Of a stretch of 23,965 nt of DNA, positions 23,632 through 23,965 are shown piece after piece; positions within the stretch are counted from its first letter, which is position 1, and every line of letters starts with the position of its first letter. Made by a program: the position numbers and the translations under genes. This DNA comes from Desulfobacteraceae bacterium UBA2771 (GTDB lineage: Bacteria > Desulfobacterota > Desulfobacteria > Desulfobacterales > Desulfosarcinaceae). The notes under the pieces were generated by a model that saw nothing but the letters and a program-made list of their open reading frames with translations, searched no databases and was not told where the DNA came from. Location of the stretch: the NCBI GenBank assembly GCA_002352605.1, contig DEIP01000023.1, positions 1-23,965 on the forward strand, read 5' to 3'.

Positions 23632-23942
23632 ATACACGGGTCTCCGAAAACGTGTCAAGATGATTTTGGTACTTCTAAAAAAGCAGGGCGACACCAACAA
23701 TCTTGTCTGCCGATCAATCCACAAACAACGATTTGAAAGCCTCTTTTGAGACCATGGTCGCCGGGGAGGTTCAGCGCCTTCAGATGCTTTCCGATCCGTT
23801 CAAGGCGTTCAGGGGAACCGGTAAATTTAAGGCGACCATCCCCAGCATAGACATTGACAATTTGTAGGTAAATTACCAATACTGTTCGGCACGTTCATTG
23901 ATAGGAGTGCTTAGCAATAGCTTTGGCTACATTTATATCTAT

Positions 23943-23960
23943 ACCTCGTTATTTCCACCC
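23943..23960. repeat. Right copy of the 18-bp inverted repeat at the window ends
   Basis: ACCTCGTTATTTCCACCC is the exact reverse complement of bases 1-18. Five more bases (ATTTT) follow to the window end. The inner flank is AT-rich, as at the left end, but does not extend the match. Confidence 0.75.
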
Positions 23961-23965
23961 ATTTT

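Larger units (their letters stand above)
23535..23965. other. 431-base end region without a secure gene
   Basis: This stretch holds the upstream region of the DtxR-type gene, the inverted repeat at 23612-23631 and the 18-bp end repeat. It also has one open frame of 74 codons on the minus strand (23655-23879). That frame contains RLERIGKHLKALNLPGDHG, which looks protein-like but matches nothing I recognise. It may be a gene remnant or chance. Base composition becomes AT-richer towards the end. Confidence 0.5.

Overview
The window most likely comes from an anaerobic deltaproteobacterium (Desulfobacterota, sulfate-reducer-like). This is inferred from the gene families: Liv-type ABC transporters, several radical SAM enzymes linked to lipid synthesis, a REP-associated transposase and a DtxR-type metal regulator. 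There is no rRNA or other marker to settle the taxonomy.

Left part (1-3391). This stretch is visibly more AT-rich than the centre. It holds a small V4R/ATC-hydrolase-like gene and the damaged tail of a branched-chain amino acid ABC transporter operon on the minus strand. livG is intact. livF has an in-frame TAA stop and also an Asn in place of the Walker B Asp. livM lacks its N-terminal third. The livM break lies against a REP-associated tyrosine transposase (RAYT) bounded by a REP-like motif on the left and an array of the inverted motif on the right. The missing livM half is not on the other side, so this is a rearrangement junction rather than a simple insertion.

Centre (3441-21791). This GC-rich block is one biosynthetic gene cluster related in logic to aryl polyene / type II fatty-acid-like clusters. 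A divergent promoter region at about 17615-17718 separates two arms. The minus arm runs ACP, B12-type radical SAM, FabZ-like dehydratase, ACP, two tandem paralogous radical SAM enzymes, two ketosynthases, a thioesterase, a dehydratase-phosphopantetheinyl transferase fusion and a PlsY-like acyltransferase. Beyond a small plus-strand membrane protein come a GT25-like glycosyltransferase and an MMPL exporter fused to a methyltransferase. The plus arm runs ApeP-like dehydratase, FabG, LolA-like carrier, lipoprotein and a second B12-type radical SAM, and ends at a clear intrinsic terminator. Together these genes could build an ACP-bound, probably unsaturated acyl chain, modify it by radical chemistry and methylation, attach it to a lipid or sugar and move it to the outer membrane. 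The product is unknown. Four radical SAM enzymes in such a cluster, and the absence of an obvious starter-unit ligase, set it apart from standard aryl polyene clusters.

Right part (21898-23965). An AMP-nucleosidase-like enzyme and a convergent DtxR/MntR-type regulator are followed by an AT-richer end with no secure gene. An exact 18-bp inverted repeat lies at the two extreme ends of the window.
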